Below, in pieces: positions 36,058 to 45,500 of a stretch of 64,000 bases of DNA. Position 1 is the stretch's first letter. Every line of letters begins with the position of its first letter. The notes beneath the pieces are model-generated. The model did no database searches. It was given only the letters and a program-made list of their open reading frames with translations, and had not been told where the DNA came from. Location: the NCBI RefSeq assembly GCF_000015865.1, contig NC_009012.1:1240001-1304000 (forward strand). Direction: 5' to 3'. The stretch is from Acetivibrio thermocellus ATCC 27405 (GTDB lineage: Bacteria > Bacillota > Clostridia > Acetivibrionales > Acetivibrionaceae). Made by a program: the position numbers and the translations under genes.

Positions 36058-36546
36058 TCAGTTTCTTTCAAGATTTAAGCTTTTTAGTATGGCTTCCTGT
36101 TTTTCAAACATTTTTTTCTCCCGCTCCGGGGTATCATGGTCATAGCCCAAAAGGTGAAAAACACCATGGGTTAACAAAAATATCAGCTCCCTTTCAAAGG
36201 AATGCCCGTATTCCATGGATTGCTCTTTTGCCTTTTCCATGGAAATCAATATGTCGCCCAAAATGATTCGTCCTTCGTCCAAATCAAAATCTCCCTGACT
36301 TGATTTTATCACTCCGTCATACATATCTACAATAGGAAATGACAAAACATCCGTCGGTTTGTCAATATTTCTTTGCTCATAGTTTATCTCTCTTATTTTT
36401 TCATTGTCCGTAAGAATTATACTTACTTCATAAGGATACTCAAACTTTTCATGTTCAAGACACATTTTTATAGCTTTTTCCATAAGCTCAAGAATTTCAT
36501 CCGTAATCTCAATTTTATCCTGTATGTTTTCAATGAATATTTCCAT
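36058..36546 (-). CDS. ybeY: Endoribonuclease YbeY
   Basis: 162 residues. The metal site HGVFHLLGYDHD (HxxxHxxxxxH-type) lies near the C terminus, with RNIDKPTDVLSFPIVD in the middle. It acts in 16S rRNA 3' maturation and ribosome quality control. ATG 36546 has AAGGGG upstream. It lies about 100 bases after the pgpH-like gene in the same orientation. Confidence 0.96.
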   Translation of the reverse strand: MEIFIENIQDKIEITDEILELMEKAIKMCLEHEKFEYPYEVSIILTDNEKIREINYEQRNIDKPTDVLSFPIVDMYDGVIKSSQGDFDLDEGRIILGDILISMEKAKEQSMEYGHSFERELIFLLTHGVFHLLGYDHDTPEREKKMFEKQEAILKSLNLERN

Positions 36547-36646
36547 ATGTTTTCCCCTTTTTGTCTCCTTCCGGTTATTTTACTAATCTCTTTTTTATCA
36601 GTCTCTTTTTATTTAAAATTTTTATGAAGTCATTTCTTAAAAACAC

Positions 36647-38848
36647 TTATTCCAGAGACTCAGTCTTCGGGTTTTGGTCCTTTTGCTCATTCTCATTGTT
36701 GACATCCTCAACACTGTCTTCTTTTTTCTTTATATCAGGATACTCCTCTCTGGAATGAAATACCCCGCTAAAGACCTTCATAAACGCTTTTGCTATACTG
36801 TCAAGATCTTTTAATGTAAGACTGCAGTTGTCAAGCTGCCCGTCGTCCAGCTTGTCCTTGATTATTTTTCTTATGAGTTCTTCAATTTTGGCTTCGGTCT
36901 TGTCAGGCATTGACCTTACGGCCGCTTCAACGGAGTCTGCCAGCATAACCACTGCGGCTTCTTTTGTCGTAGGCTTTACTCCATCGTATCTGAAATTTTC
37001 CTCTTCGACATTCTCCAGTTTTTCGGTCGTTTTGGCCTTATGATAAAAATATTTCACAAGAGTGGTTCCGTGATGCTGTAAAATTATGTCTCTTATAGGA
37101 AGAGGTATTTTATATTTTTTGGCCATTTCATTGCCGTCATGAATATGGGATGTGATGACAAGAGCACTTAAATTTGCGGTCATGTCGTCATGGGGATTGC
37201 CGCTCATTTGATTCTCCATAAAGAAATTGGGCCTTTTAAGCTTTCCGATATCGTGAAAATAAGCTCCAACCCTGGCAAGCAGAGCATTTCCGCCAATGGC
37301 TTCAGTAGCAGCCTCCGCAAGGTTTCCAACCATCAAGCTGTGATGATATGTTCCCGGTGCCTCCATAAGCAGTCTTTTTAAGAGAGGCTGGTTGGGATTG
37401 GCAAGCTCCAGAAGCCTTAAAGGTGTAATTACGTTAAACGTGCTTTCAAGAAACGGCAAAAGTCCAATTGTAATTACCATTGACATTATTCCGTTTGCAA
37501 ACACCAGGGCACATTCTTTAAGCAAAATTTCCCATCCGGTTTTGTACATAATATTTATGGCGGCAACTAAAAGCACATTAATTGCGGAAACAATAATTCC
37601 CGCCAGAGAAAGCCGGTTTCTTTTATTTGCCTTGGAGACTATAAAGGCGGAAAAAGTTCCTGTTACAAGGGCCATATAGATAAACTTGAAATCATTGTTT
37701 ATCATCAGGGATATTGCCACGGTCAGAACAACATTGACCATGATGGCAAGCCTCAAATCAAGCAAAATGGATATAAGCATTGTTGCTATGAATATGGGTA
37801 TAATCAAAGGAGAATACTCATGAACCCATCTTGCAATAAAAAGTATCATAAGAATGACAACCGACAGCAAAATCAAATCGGTTCTGTTGTAATATACTTT
37901 TTTGCAGAAATTATGCATATACAAAATCAGAAGCAGGGACAAGAAAAGTATTATTGCCAGTATTCCTCCTGCAAAAGCAAAATCGAACCTGCTGGTTGTT
38001 TCAAGAAGATTTAAGTCTTCCAAAACCTGAAGCTTGTCCTCAGTTACTATATCACCGGCACTTAAAATCTTTTGTCCCTTTTTAATTGTCTCAATATTTC
38101 TGGGGTCATTATAAGCAGCATCTCTTCTTGCCTTTGTAAGTTCTTCATCAATAGTCCTGTTGGGTTTTAAAACAAAATCCGAAACCGTAAGGCCGACATT
38201 CTTAAGTTCATATTTTATTTCACTGTTAAAAATGGCGTCTTTTAGCTCGTTTTTCCTTTCTTCAAGATTGTCCTCGGTTATATCCTTCCTCATTATGTCA
38301 TTGACTTTACTTCGAATTACAACCTCAAGACTGTTTATATCCTCTTCACCGGCATTTGATATAAGGTAGTCAATCTGGGCATCTTCAAGTTTTATGCCAA
38401 GCTCGCCGATACTCTCCACAAACGCCGCTTTTGTCTCGCTCAGCGCATTTGAAGCAAGTTCTTCATAGCGGCGGCTGCCGGTGATTGAAGAAATTTTCGA
38501 CTTATAGGTGTTTTGGGCATCATTAATGAGAAAAAACAGTTTATCAACCAGATTTATTACTTCTATAGGTGCATTCGGTATATCCCTCATAACCGGCGAA
38601 ACTTGCGAAGCAGCTTTTTTTGCATTTTCCTCAGTCTTTACAGTATTTACTATGTCCCTTGGAGAAATGATGTCATATTCCGATATTGCACCCAAAGTAA
38701 CTCTGTATTTTCTCGGAGTTGCACCGTTTAAAACTATGAGAAATGCAAGAACAATTGCTGCAGCGGCAATAAAAAGCCTCTGAATGCGTTTATTCTTGTA
38801 AAATGCTTTTTTACTGCCGTTATTGCTCCTATCCTTGTCTTTTGTCAT
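36647..38848 (-). CDS. pgpH: 7TM-HD family c-di-AMP phosphodiesterase (PgpH/YqfF type)
   Basis: 733 residues. An N-terminal membrane helix precedes a large extracytoplasmic domain (about 45-290; 7TMR-HDED type), a block of about seven membrane helices (about 295-480), and a cytoplasmic HD domain with ETMEAPGTYHHSL-like context: YHHSLMVGNLAEAATEAIG, YFHDIGKLKRPNFFMENQ and DMTANLSALVITSHIHDG. PgpH of Listeria and YqfF of Bacillus hydrolyse c-di-AMP. Position between phoH and ybeY is the usual one. The C terminus is an acidic, disordered tail. Confidence 0.94.
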   Translation of the reverse strand: MTKDKDRSNNGSKKAFYKNKRIQRLFIAAAAIVLAFLIVLNGATPRKYRVTLGAISEYDIISPRDIVNTVKTEENAKKAASQVSPVMRDIPNAPIEVINLVDKLFFLINDAQNTYKSKISSITGSRRYEELASNALSETKAAFVESIGELGIKLEDAQIDYLISNAGEEDINSLEVVIRSKVNDIMRKDITEDNLEERKNELKDAIFNSEIKYELKNVGLTVSDFVLKPNRTIDEELTKARRDAAYNDPRNIETIKKGQKILSAGDIVTEDKLQVLEDLNLLETTSRFDFAFAGGILAIILFLSLLLILYMHNFCKKVYYNRTDLILLSVVILMILFIARWVHEYSPLIIPIFIATMLISILLDLRLAIMVNVVLTVAISLMINNDFKFIYMALVTGTFSAFIVSKANKRNRLSLAGIIVSAINVLLVAAINIMYKTGWEILLKECALVFANGIMSMVITIGLLPFLESTFNVITPLRLLELANPNQPLLKRLLMEAPGTYHHSLMVGNLAEAATEAIGGNALLARVGAYFHDIGKLKRPNFFMENQMSGNPHDDMTANLSALVITSHIHDGNEMAKKYKIPLPIRDIILQHHGTTLVKYFYHKAKTTEKLENVEEENFRYDGVKPTTKEAAVVMLADSVEAAVRSMPDKTEAKIEELIRKIIKDKLDDGQLDNCSLTLKDLDSIAKAFMKVFSGVFHSREEYPDIKKKEDSVEDVNNENEQKDQNPKTESLE

Positions 38849-38891
38849 AATAATTGTTCTCCTCCAGTCAGGAAAGCTGCTTTAACCCCTT

Positions 38892-39893
38892 TTAATTGGT
38901 TTCCTTGCTTTCCTTTTTGCCCTTTTCCTTCTTTTCCCTATCATATCTTTCATATGCCTGGATAATTCTTTGAACCAATTCATGTCTTACCACGTCCATG
39001 TCCGACAAATGGACAAAAGAAATACCCTTTACGTCCTTTAACACTTTCATGACCTCAACAAGCCCTGACTTTTTTTCCCCCGGAAGGTCTATCTGGGTAA
39101 TATCACCGGTAATAACGGCTTTTGAACCAAACCCTATTCGCGTAAGAAACATTTTCATCTGCTCCGGAGTGGTATTTTGGGCTTCATCAAGTATAATGAA
39201 TGAATCGTCCAAAGTTCTTCCTCTCATGTATGCAAGGGGCGCAACTTCTATCATGCCTTTTTCCAGATATTTATGATATGTTTCGGCTCCCATCATTTCA
39301 TAAAGAGCATCATACAAAGGACGTAAATACGGATCCACCTTGTTTTGCAAATCGCCCGGCAAAAATCCCAGTTTTTCACCTGCTTCAACCGCAGGTCTTG
39401 TAAGAACTATCCTGTTTACTTTCTTGTTTCTGAAAGCATTAACCGCCATGGCCACGGCAAGAAATGTCTTTCCCGTGCCTGCCGGTCCTATGCCGAATAC
39501 TATGTCATTTTCTTTTATTGCATCCACATAAACCTTCTGTCCATGGGTCTTCGCCTTTATCTGCCTGCCTCTTGCGGTAAGGCAGACAAAATCCGCAGTG
39601 AAACCTTTTATCTTATCCAACTGGTTTTCTTCAGCCAACTGAACGAAATAACTCACATTCTGCTTTGAGATGATATCACCTTGCGCCGCCATGGCAATAA
39701 GCCTTTGAAGAACCGTCTGGGCCTTGTATACTGCGTCACTGTAGCCCACAACTCTTATTTCGTTGTCCCTTGAAATAATTTTTACATTAAAAGCGTCCTC
39801 AATTATATTAATATTTTCGTCAAAGTTCCCAAAAAGGTTCATAGCATGTTCAATCCTGTCAAATTCCAAAGAAACTTCCACAAGACTTTCCAA
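38892..39893 (-). CDS. phoH: PhoH-like ATPase
   Basis: 333 residues from TTG 39893, two bases past the yqfD stop, with AGGAG upstream. The N-terminal KH-like part is followed by an ATPase core: Walker A GPAGTGKTFLAVAMA, PAVEAGEKLGFLPGDL, Walker B SFIILDEAQN, and TGDITQIDLP. It ends in a basic charged tail. PhoH proteins are RNA-linked helicase or nuclease-like ATPases of unclear job; they sit with ybeY in most Firmicutes. Confidence 0.95.
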   Translation of the reverse strand: MESLVEVSLEFDRIEHAMNLFGNFDENINIIEDAFNVKIISRDNEIRVVGYSDAVYKAQTVLQRLIAMAAQGDIISKQNVSYFVQLAEENQLDKIKGFTADFVCLTARGRQIKAKTHGQKVYVDAIKENDIVFGIGPAGTGKTFLAVAMAVNAFRNKKVNRIVLTRPAVEAGEKLGFLPGDLQNKVDPYLRPLYDALYEMMGAETYHKYLEKGMIEVAPLAYMRGRTLDDSFIILDEAQNTTPEQMKMFLTRIGFGSKAVITGDITQIDLPGEKKSGLVEVMKVLKDVKGISFVHLSDMDVVRHELVQRIIQAYERYDREKKEKGKKESKETN

Positions 39894-41090
39894 TCATTCT
39901 CCTCCATTCTCTTTTGCTACTCCAATATCCTCCAGGCATTCTATAATAACATCCGCAATAATTTCCCCATTTTCATTCTCAATAAAATTAACCCTTTTGT
40001 CAACTATCGTGGCACCTTCGGGGATATTTTCCGCGGCTTTCCTGTATGCAATGCCTGCGGCATTCTCTTTTGCATCTTCCAAAGAAATATCGGCCTCCAC
40101 CAAATCATTTTCATAATATCTTTCAATAACAAGCCCAAAGGGCAGAACAAATTCTTCACCTATTGAAAGATTCTTTTTTATTTCCACCTTTTCAAAATCT
40201 TTAAAATCTATCTCTTTATGAAACAAATTAATTTTTTTCGAAAACAAAACCAAAGTTACATTGTCCTTTTTTCTGCCGGTCCTTATTTTTTCAACGGCTT
40301 TAAGCTCTACCGGCTGCCTTCCTTCATACCATGTCCTGGCAAGAACTTCCGCCATCGCATGCACTCTTTTTGGGTTGTCTTCAGCTCCCTTTATCGGTAT
40401 GCTTCCCGATACAAGAAGCTGTCCCTTTTTTACCGTGTCTCCCTCCTTGACCTGCGCCTGGCCAATCTTGACAATGACGGACTTTATTACGCCGTCCTTC
40501 TTGGCCACAATATCGCAGGGCACATTCAAAGGTATAATCGAAGGACGCTTGACACCCTCGGCCACTTCCACTTTTACTTTTGTACCTCTTACCAGCACAT
40601 TCACATAGGAAAGCCCGTCTATGTCCAAAATCACACCGTTTGCAACTTCCTCGGGGTTTATCCTGTATTTAAGCACTCCGGGCTTTACCCCGTATTTTTC
40701 AAGGCATTTTAAAATACCGTCCGTTTCAATCTTTTTATTACCGACAACTTCAACACTCCACACAAAGGATGTCATTATATAAAATAACACAACAAATACT
40801 GCGGCACCAAGTAAAAAAGTTTTCCTGTGCCGGTATCTGTTTAGCAAAAAAGGCAAGCCTCTTTTTTCAAGTATCTTTACCCTGCAGCCCGTCTTTTTTG
40901 CCACGGGCTTTAACATCTTAAAGCCCCGGATGCTGACTTTGAGCGTCATTTTGCTGTTTCTGTCCCTTTGGATATCCCACAGCAAAATTTGTCTTCTGGT
41001 ACATATATTCACAAACTTCTCCAGGAAATATCCTTCAACAAATATAATAACATATCCTCTTATATAATTCCATAGCCTAAATATCAACAT
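39894..41090 (-). CDS. yqfD: Sporulation protein YqfD
   Basis: 398 residues. One membrane helix (about 90-110) is followed by the YqfD extracytoplasmic domain with VEVVGNKKIETDGILKCLEKYGVKPG and VAKKDGVIKSVIVKIGQAQVKEGDTVKKGQLLVSG. It is a sigma-E-controlled sporulation protein in Bacillus, needed for proper forespore development. It is directly followed by phoH (no gap) and preceded by yqfC. Confidence 0.94.
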   Translation of the reverse strand: MLIFRLWNYIRGYVIIFVEGYFLEKFVNICTRRQILLWDIQRDRNSKMTLKVSIRGFKMLKPVAKKTGCRVKILEKRGLPFLLNRYRHRKTFLLGAAVFVVLFYIMTSFVWSVEVVGNKKIETDGILKCLEKYGVKPGVLKYRINPEEVANGVILDIDGLSYVNVLVRGTKVKVEVAEGVKRPSIIPLNVPCDIVAKKDGVIKSVIVKIGQAQVKEGDTVKKGQLLVSGSIPIKGAEDNPKRVHAMAEVLARTWYEGRQPVELKAVEKIRTGRKKDNVTLVLFSKKINLFHKEIDFKDFEKVEIKKNLSIGEEFVLPFGLVIERYYENDLVEADISLEDAKENAAGIAYRKAAENIPEGATIVDKRVNFIENENGEIIADVIIECLEDIGVAKENGGE

Positions 41091-41105
41091 TTATACTCCC
41101 CCGAG

Positions 41106-41423
41106 CTACTTTAGAAATTCCAGGGAAAGGATTTCTCCGTCTATCATAAGATCCTCCGACGTAATTTCTTTGATAATCAGACCTTCACCGGTAACTCTTA
41201 TGATTCCCTTCCCCGTATTTACCCTTATTCTGCTGTTGTCATATTCAATAATTCCTTTGTAATTTTCTACAATAAGATTTTTGTTTCCGAACATTGTTAT
41301 CTTCGGCAAATCCAATACAATCTCTTTCGGCAGTTCCAACAGTTCCGCCATCTTCTCCTTAAGATTTATTTTTTGTTCTTCCTCTTTTCGTTTTTTGGCA
41401 GATTTCTTTCTTTTTCCGGGCAT
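41106..41423 (-). CDS. yqfC: Sporulation protein YqfC
   Basis: 105 residues. A basic N-terminal part (PGKRKKSAKKRKEEEQKI) is followed by the YqfC core: ELLELPKEIVLDLPKITMFGNKNLIVENYKGIIEYD and GLIIKEITSEDLMIDGEI. The family is of unknown function, expressed in sporulation, and always beside yqfD. It is 15 bases before yqfD. Confidence 0.92.
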   Translation of the reverse strand: MPGKRKKSAKKRKEEEQKINLKEKMAELLELPKEIVLDLPKITMFGNKNLIVENYKGIIEYDNSRIRVNTGKGIIRVTGEGLIIKEITSEDLMIDGEILSLEFLK

Positions 41424-41518
41424 AAATCTTCTCCTTCAAAAAACATTTTTCACCAGTATTAAATTTATGCTTCCCAAAATGTATTAATTCCGACACCCAA
41501 AACCCTTTAAAACCGAAA

Positions 41519-42481
41519 TCATTTCTCAAGTATAAGGTCATTTACGTCTCCAAACTCAAATCCTCTTTCCCTGGCTCCCTTGATAATCATATCAAGGGCA
41601 TCCGCATTGTCCTTTGACACTGCATGCAAAAGCAGCACCGCACCGTTGTGAAGATTGTTCATAACCTTATCGTAAGCATATTGCGGACCTCTTATTTTAT
41701 CCCTGTGCCAGTCATCATAGGCAAAACTCCAAAACAGATTGGTATAGCCCAACTTCTGCGTTATGGCAAGGGTTCTTTCGCTGTATTCGCCCTTCGGCGG
41801 TCTTAAAAATTTCATGTTGATACCGAATTTTTCATGAAAGGCTCTGTCAAGCCCCAGGATTTCCTCTTCAAGTTCTTTGTCTGAAAGGCTCGGAAGGCTG
41901 GGATGATGTACCGTGTGATTTCCCACCACATGACCCTCTTCTACCATTCTTCTCACCAAATCCTCATGCTCATTTAAATAAGGCCCTGTTATGAAAAATA
42001 CAGCTTTCACATTGTTGTCCCGAAGAACGTCAAGAATCTTTGAAGTGTAGCCGTTTTCATATCCTTCGTCAAAAGTAAGGTATATTACCTTTTTGGAGGT
42101 ATCACCCAAATAGACGCCCCCGTATTTTGCCAAAAGCTCCGGTGCCCCGGGATCTGCCTGCGGTGTTTCGCCGTAACCTTTTCTTAATATTCCCCAGCGC
42201 AGAACCTTGTTGCTGTAGCCCCCGCTGACAGGAATCGCTTCCACTTCCGCAAAAACATCCTCATATTCTTCATAAGGCACCTCGTCTATCACCCCGTCAC
42301 TTAACATTCCGGTGATCTCCGTTGTAAAATCCAGATTCTCAAGGCGCACCGAGAATACTCCGCCCATGTCCGGCAGCTTGAGATTTTCCTGCTCTCTTGT
42401 CGCCAAAAATCTTATTGACAAAAGTAAAGCTAACATTATTGTTAGAACAATCGCTCCTCTGATTACTCTTCTTTTTATCAT
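41519..42481 (-). CDS. Polysaccharide deacetylase, PdaA-like
   Basis: 320 residues. An N-terminal membrane anchor (about 8-26) is followed by a NodB-type domain with the PdaA variant VIYLTFDEGYENGYTSKILDVL, GNHTVHHPSL (metal His pair), FLRPPKGEYSERT and a C-terminal LLLHAVSKDNADAL. PdaA deacetylates MurNAc after CwlD action to make muramic-delta-lactam in cortex. Most NodB enzymes have TFDDGP, but PdaA proteins have an altered motif of this kind. Both PdaA- and CwlD-like genes are in this window. Confidence 0.88.
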   Translation of the reverse strand: MIKRRVIRGAIVLTIMLALLLSIRFLATREQENLKLPDMGGVFSVRLENLDFTTEITGMLSDGVIDEVPYEEYEDVFAEVEAIPVSGGYSNKVLRWGILRKGYGETPQADPGAPELLAKYGGVYLGDTSKKVIYLTFDEGYENGYTSKILDVLRDNNVKAVFFITGPYLNEHEDLVRRMVEEGHVVGNHTVHHPSLPSLSDKELEEEILGLDRAFHEKFGINMKFLRPPKGEYSERTLAITQKLGYTNLFWSFAYDDWHRDKIRGPQYAYDKVMNNLHNGAVLLLHAVSKDNADALDMIIKGARERGFEFGDVNDLILEK

Positions 42482-42509
42482 TGTACAAGCCTCCCAATAA
42501 AAACACTGC

Positions 42510-42555
42510 AGGCCTTAAATAATGTACTTAAAATATAGTACAAAATTTAAGGCCT
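42510..42555. repeat. Inverted repeat between the PdaA-like and DUF881 genes
   Basis: 11-bp perfect arms AGGCCTTAAAT (42510-42520) and complement (42545-42555), with inner GTAC pairs. No clear T tail either way, so it may be an operator or processing hairpin. Confidence 0.5.
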
Positions 42556-42713
42556 ACAATATTTATACATTGGATTTTCCAAAAAAATAACCTGTTCTTC
42601 CGCTCTAAAAAATTTTATTATAAAAAATTTTTTAACAAGCAAAAGCTTTCAAGCTTTTAAAACAAAAGGAGGCAACAAATGCCCCCGCTCTTTCCCAAAC
42701 GGCGGATAAAATA

Positions 42714-43415
42714 TCATAACGGAGTAAGGAGGTTGTACTTTAACACCGACCCGTCGTCCCTGACTTTTGGTATCGTAATCTTGTCCACTTTGGTGATGCT
42801 GATTTTGTATCCGAAACTGTCTCTGAAAATCTCCACCACGCCTCCCAGCATGTTCAGCGCATAATCAAGTTTTTCCGGATCGGCAATGGCTTTTACAACA
42901 TATGGGGGGAATATTTGCCTTCCGTTTATAACCATGTACGGATCCGCGTATCTGATCTCCGTCATCGCCACAATGCGTTCACCGTTTATTGATATGGCCT
43001 GCGCCTCTGCGGCTCTAAGCTCATTGACGAGTTTCAATAAGTCAATGTCATACACTTTCTGATAATCATACTCTCCGTCATCCAAAACTATCTCAACACC
43101 GGGACCCTGAACATCAACCAGACCGGCAAGCATTCTGGCCCTTGTAAGCTGCTCTTTTATACTTTCTTCAATCTGTTTATTGTTTCCCGCCGCATCGATA
43201 TACTGCGCCAACTGTTTTTCCAATTCCTCGTTTCTGGCACGCAGATTCTCGTTGTTCTTTTTTTCCTCCAGAAGTTCTTTCTGAAGGTCGTACAGGTTTT
43301 TTGTCTGACTTGCCGACACTCTTTTGTTGCTCTCGATGCTTTTATACTGCCATGACAACATGATACCCAATATAATACATATTATGGTAATTGATATATT
43401 TCTTGAAAATTTCAT
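42714..43415 (-). CDS. DUF881 protein (second of pair)
   Basis: 233 residues. An N-terminal membrane helix (about 7-25), a coiled coil (about 35-75), and the DUF881 domain with DVQGPGVEIVLDDGEYDYQKVYDIDLLKLVNELRAAEAQAISINGERIVAMTEIR. Its ATG overlaps the stop of the upstream paralogue (TAATG). The family is common in Firmicutes and Actinobacteria near division or cell-wall genes, function unknown. It is similar to its neighbour, so the pair came from duplication. Confidence 0.9.
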   Translation of the reverse strand: MKFSRNISITIICIILGIMLSWQYKSIESNKRVSASQTKNLYDLQKELLEEKKNNENLRARNEELEKQLAQYIDAAGNNKQIEESIKEQLTRARMLAGLVDVQGPGVEIVLDDGEYDYQKVYDIDLLKLVNELRAAEAQAISINGERIVAMTEIRYADPYMVINGRQIFPPYVVKAIADPEKLDYALNMLGGVVEIFRDSFGYKISITKVDKITIPKVRDDGSVLKYNLLTPL

Positions 43416-44128
43416 TACTCGACCACCTCCAAGCCGCTGACTAAATCATCAATATCTCCGCCATATTTTGGTATTACTATATCCTTCGCCATCCGAACTT
43501 CAAATTTTTTGTTAAACATTTGAAACTCACCGGCAATAGGACTGTTTACAAGCGCTTCATAGAGCTTTTTGGGATCACCTATTGCCTTTATTTCGTACGG
43601 GACCGGATACCGGTTTCTGTTGATACGCACCGTAGGTCCCAAACAAATTATTTCGCTTGTAGATATAATCCTCTCATTGTTAACCGATATGGCCTGCGCT
43701 CCTGCTTTTTTAAGTTCGTTTAAAACTTCCATTATTTCCACGTCATGCACAACATAATACTCAAGTTTTCCTCCATACTGCTGCGGAGCATCCGCCAAAT
43801 ATACAATCACTCCGTTTCCCACCACGTCAGTAAGACCTGCCACAAGTTTTGCTTTCTCCCACTCTCTGGCAAACTCATCGTCATTTTTTCGTTCCATGAA
43901 CATTTTAATGTACTCATCCTGCTTTTTAATGTTCTGGTCGATTTCCTCCCTAAGTTTGCTTCCTTTGAGCTTTTCAGTTTTTATTTCATTTTGGAGGTTC
44001 TCAATCTGATAAGCAATAGAAGGTTTATTCTTCTTGGAATTCAAAACGCTTCTAAACTGGACTGATAAAAGTATTCCAAAAACCAAAAACAAAAGCGCCA
44101 AAATATAGCTTTTATCATTTTTTTTCAT
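43415..44128 (-). CDS. DUF881 protein (first of pair)
   Basis: 237 residues from ATG 44128, with GGAAG upstream. Same layout as its neighbour: a membrane helix (about 7-25), a coiled coil, and DUF881 with DVVGNGVIVYLAD, EVLNELKKAGAQAISVNNERIISTSEI. It diverges from the unknown gene at 44358. Two DUF881 copies in tandem are frequent in clostridia; B. subtilis YlxW/YlxX are related. Confidence 0.9.
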   Translation of the reverse strand: MKKNDKSYILALLFLVFGILLSVQFRSVLNSKKNKPSIAYQIENLQNEIKTEKLKGSKLREEIDQNIKKQDEYIKMFMERKNDDEFAREWEKAKLVAGLTDVVGNGVIVYLADAPQQYGGKLEYYVVHDVEIMEVLNELKKAGAQAISVNNERIISTSEIICLGPTVRINRNRYPVPYEIKAIGDPKKLYEALVNSPIAGEFQMFNKKFEVRMAKDIVIPKYGGDIDDLVSGLEVVE

Positions 44129-44357
44129 ATCCCAGCTTCCTTTTCCCCATTGTAAAATAAAGCTTTTTACGTTTATAAAAAACATTCAATAATTTAATTC
44201 TACATTAAAAACACACTATTTCAAGTACCAATATATAAATTTCTTATTATATAACAACAAATCTCCAATAATGATACAATAATTAAATTCTGGTTATACT
44301 AAATAAATCAAATTAAACAATTAACAATCTAAGTTTAATATATCGGAGGTGTATTTA

Positions 44358-44987
44358 ATGCTTTGGAGCCTGCTTATGCCAAAGCTTGTTTTCAGAGACA
44401 TCAGCGTATCCTTTGATAATGTTTTGGACGTTGCAAAAGCCTCTAGCGGCGGACAGAGGGATGTAAATTTTCTTAAATTTCTTGTGGACAGCAAACTTCT
44501 TGTACAGGAAGAAGCTATTCTTGCCAGAACGATTACAGACTTTAAAGAAGAAACATACATGCAAAAATACAAAAAAATGCGGGATGAAAGCACCAGACAC
44601 TATCTGTGCAGAGCAATACTGACAGAAGAATTGGACAAACTCGGAATCGACGTGGTGCCCGGGACAGACGTCGGAAACATGAACATACTTCGGGCCAATG
44701 CAAACTATGACATTGCCGCAAAAGACTTAAGCTTTATCATGGATATAGGCTTTACCCCCGCAAGAAACTTCTTCAGAGGACTCACAGACACACGGGTAAA
44801 ATATTATCTCGTTACCACATATTTTGACGACTACATGGACGACATAATATTCTGCTGCCTCAAAAGAGCAGATGATGAAGCTTTTCTTGATGCCGTAAAA
44901 GATTACGAAGACGGTTTTAAAATGTTTATTCCCGAAGATTCTTTATCCGCAGGAACCGAAAATTTTGATACCGACACCCTTCCTTAA
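44358..44987 (+). CDS. Unknown cytoplasmic protein
   Basis: 209 residues from ATG 44358, with GGAGGTG 6 bases upstream. There is no signal peptide or membrane span. It contains MLWSLLMPKLVFRDISVSFDNVL, then helical and acidic segments with many Asp and Tyr (YYLVTTYFDDYMDDIIFCCLKRADDEAFLDAVKDYEDGF). I do not recognise a domain. The product is well-formed (strong ribosome site, good codon pattern), so it is a real gene. It opens the plus-strand part of the region before the sugar nucleotidyltransferase. Confidence 0.75.
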   Translation: MLWSLLMPKLVFRDISVSFDNVLDVAKASSGGQRDVNFLKFLVDSKLLVQEEAILARTITDFKEETYMQKYKKMRDESTRHYLCRAILTEELDKLGIDVVPGTDVGNMNILRANANYDIAAKDLSFIMDIGFTPARNFFRGLTDTRVKYYLVTTYFDDYMDDIIFCCLKRADDEAFLDAVKDYEDGFKMFIPEDSLSAGTENFDTDTLP

Positions 44988-45050
44988 AACTATTCACAAT
45001 CTTAAGGGCAAAATTTGCTCCGATTTTTTCAGCATTAATTTTCTCAACCT

Positions 45051-45080
45051 TTGCTTTTGTGTTGTTTTTTGTGGTATATA
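45051..45080 (+). promoter_or_regulatory. Possible promoter of the unknown gene at 45124
   Basis: TTGCTT (45051-45056), 18 bases, TATATA (45075-45080), about 40 bases before the start. Confidence 0.45.
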
Positions 45081-45123
45081 TTAAATGTTAGTATAGTTAC
45101 AAGCAAGCGGAAGGGTGGTTTTA

Positions 45124-45441
45124 ATGTTCTATCAGATAAGGTACCAAACAGGTGAAATTGAGGATATGGTCGCGGAAATGAAAAAAGGCAACATCCCGTG
45201 CATGGATGTTGACAATATGGATGAATTCAACTGGGTGGTAAAGAAACTGGAAGAATATAATATTTACCTTGCGAAAAATATTCCTTTTGACAAAAATGCA
45301 AGGGACAGGGTAAAAGAGCCGGAATTTGAATTCAGAGCGGCTTTTTCGTCAAGCAAAGACTCGGAAGACAATCTTATGTATATTGACTTTTATTTTGAGC
45401 CTTATGTGGAAAAGGACTATGATCCCATATTCGGAGACTGA
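45124..45441 (+). CDS. Unknown small acidic protein
   Basis: 105 residues from ATG 45124, behind GGAAGGGTGG. Acidic, with many aromatic residues (FYQIRYQTGEIEDMVAEMKK; MYIDFYFEPYVEKDYDPIFGD at the end). No membrane span and no motif I recognise. It has a possible promoter and a good terminator, so it is probably a free-standing gene. Confidence 0.7.
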   Translation: MFYQIRYQTGEIEDMVAEMKKGNIPCMDVDNMDEFNWVVKKLEEYNIYLAKNIPFDKNARDRVKEPEFEFRAAFSSSKDSEDNLMYIDFYFEPYVEKDYDPIFGD

Positions 45442-45451
45442 TAATCTTAAA

Positions 45452-45476
45452 GGGGCGTCAAAGCCCCACTTTTTTA
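45452..45476 (+). terminator. Terminator after the gene at 45124
   Basis: GGGGC/GCCCC with GTCAAA loop (45452-45467), followed by ACTTTTTT. It lies between convergent genes and may act weakly in both directions. Confidence 0.85.
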
Positions 45477-45500
45477 ACCAAAACGCTTGTAAATCGTCTG

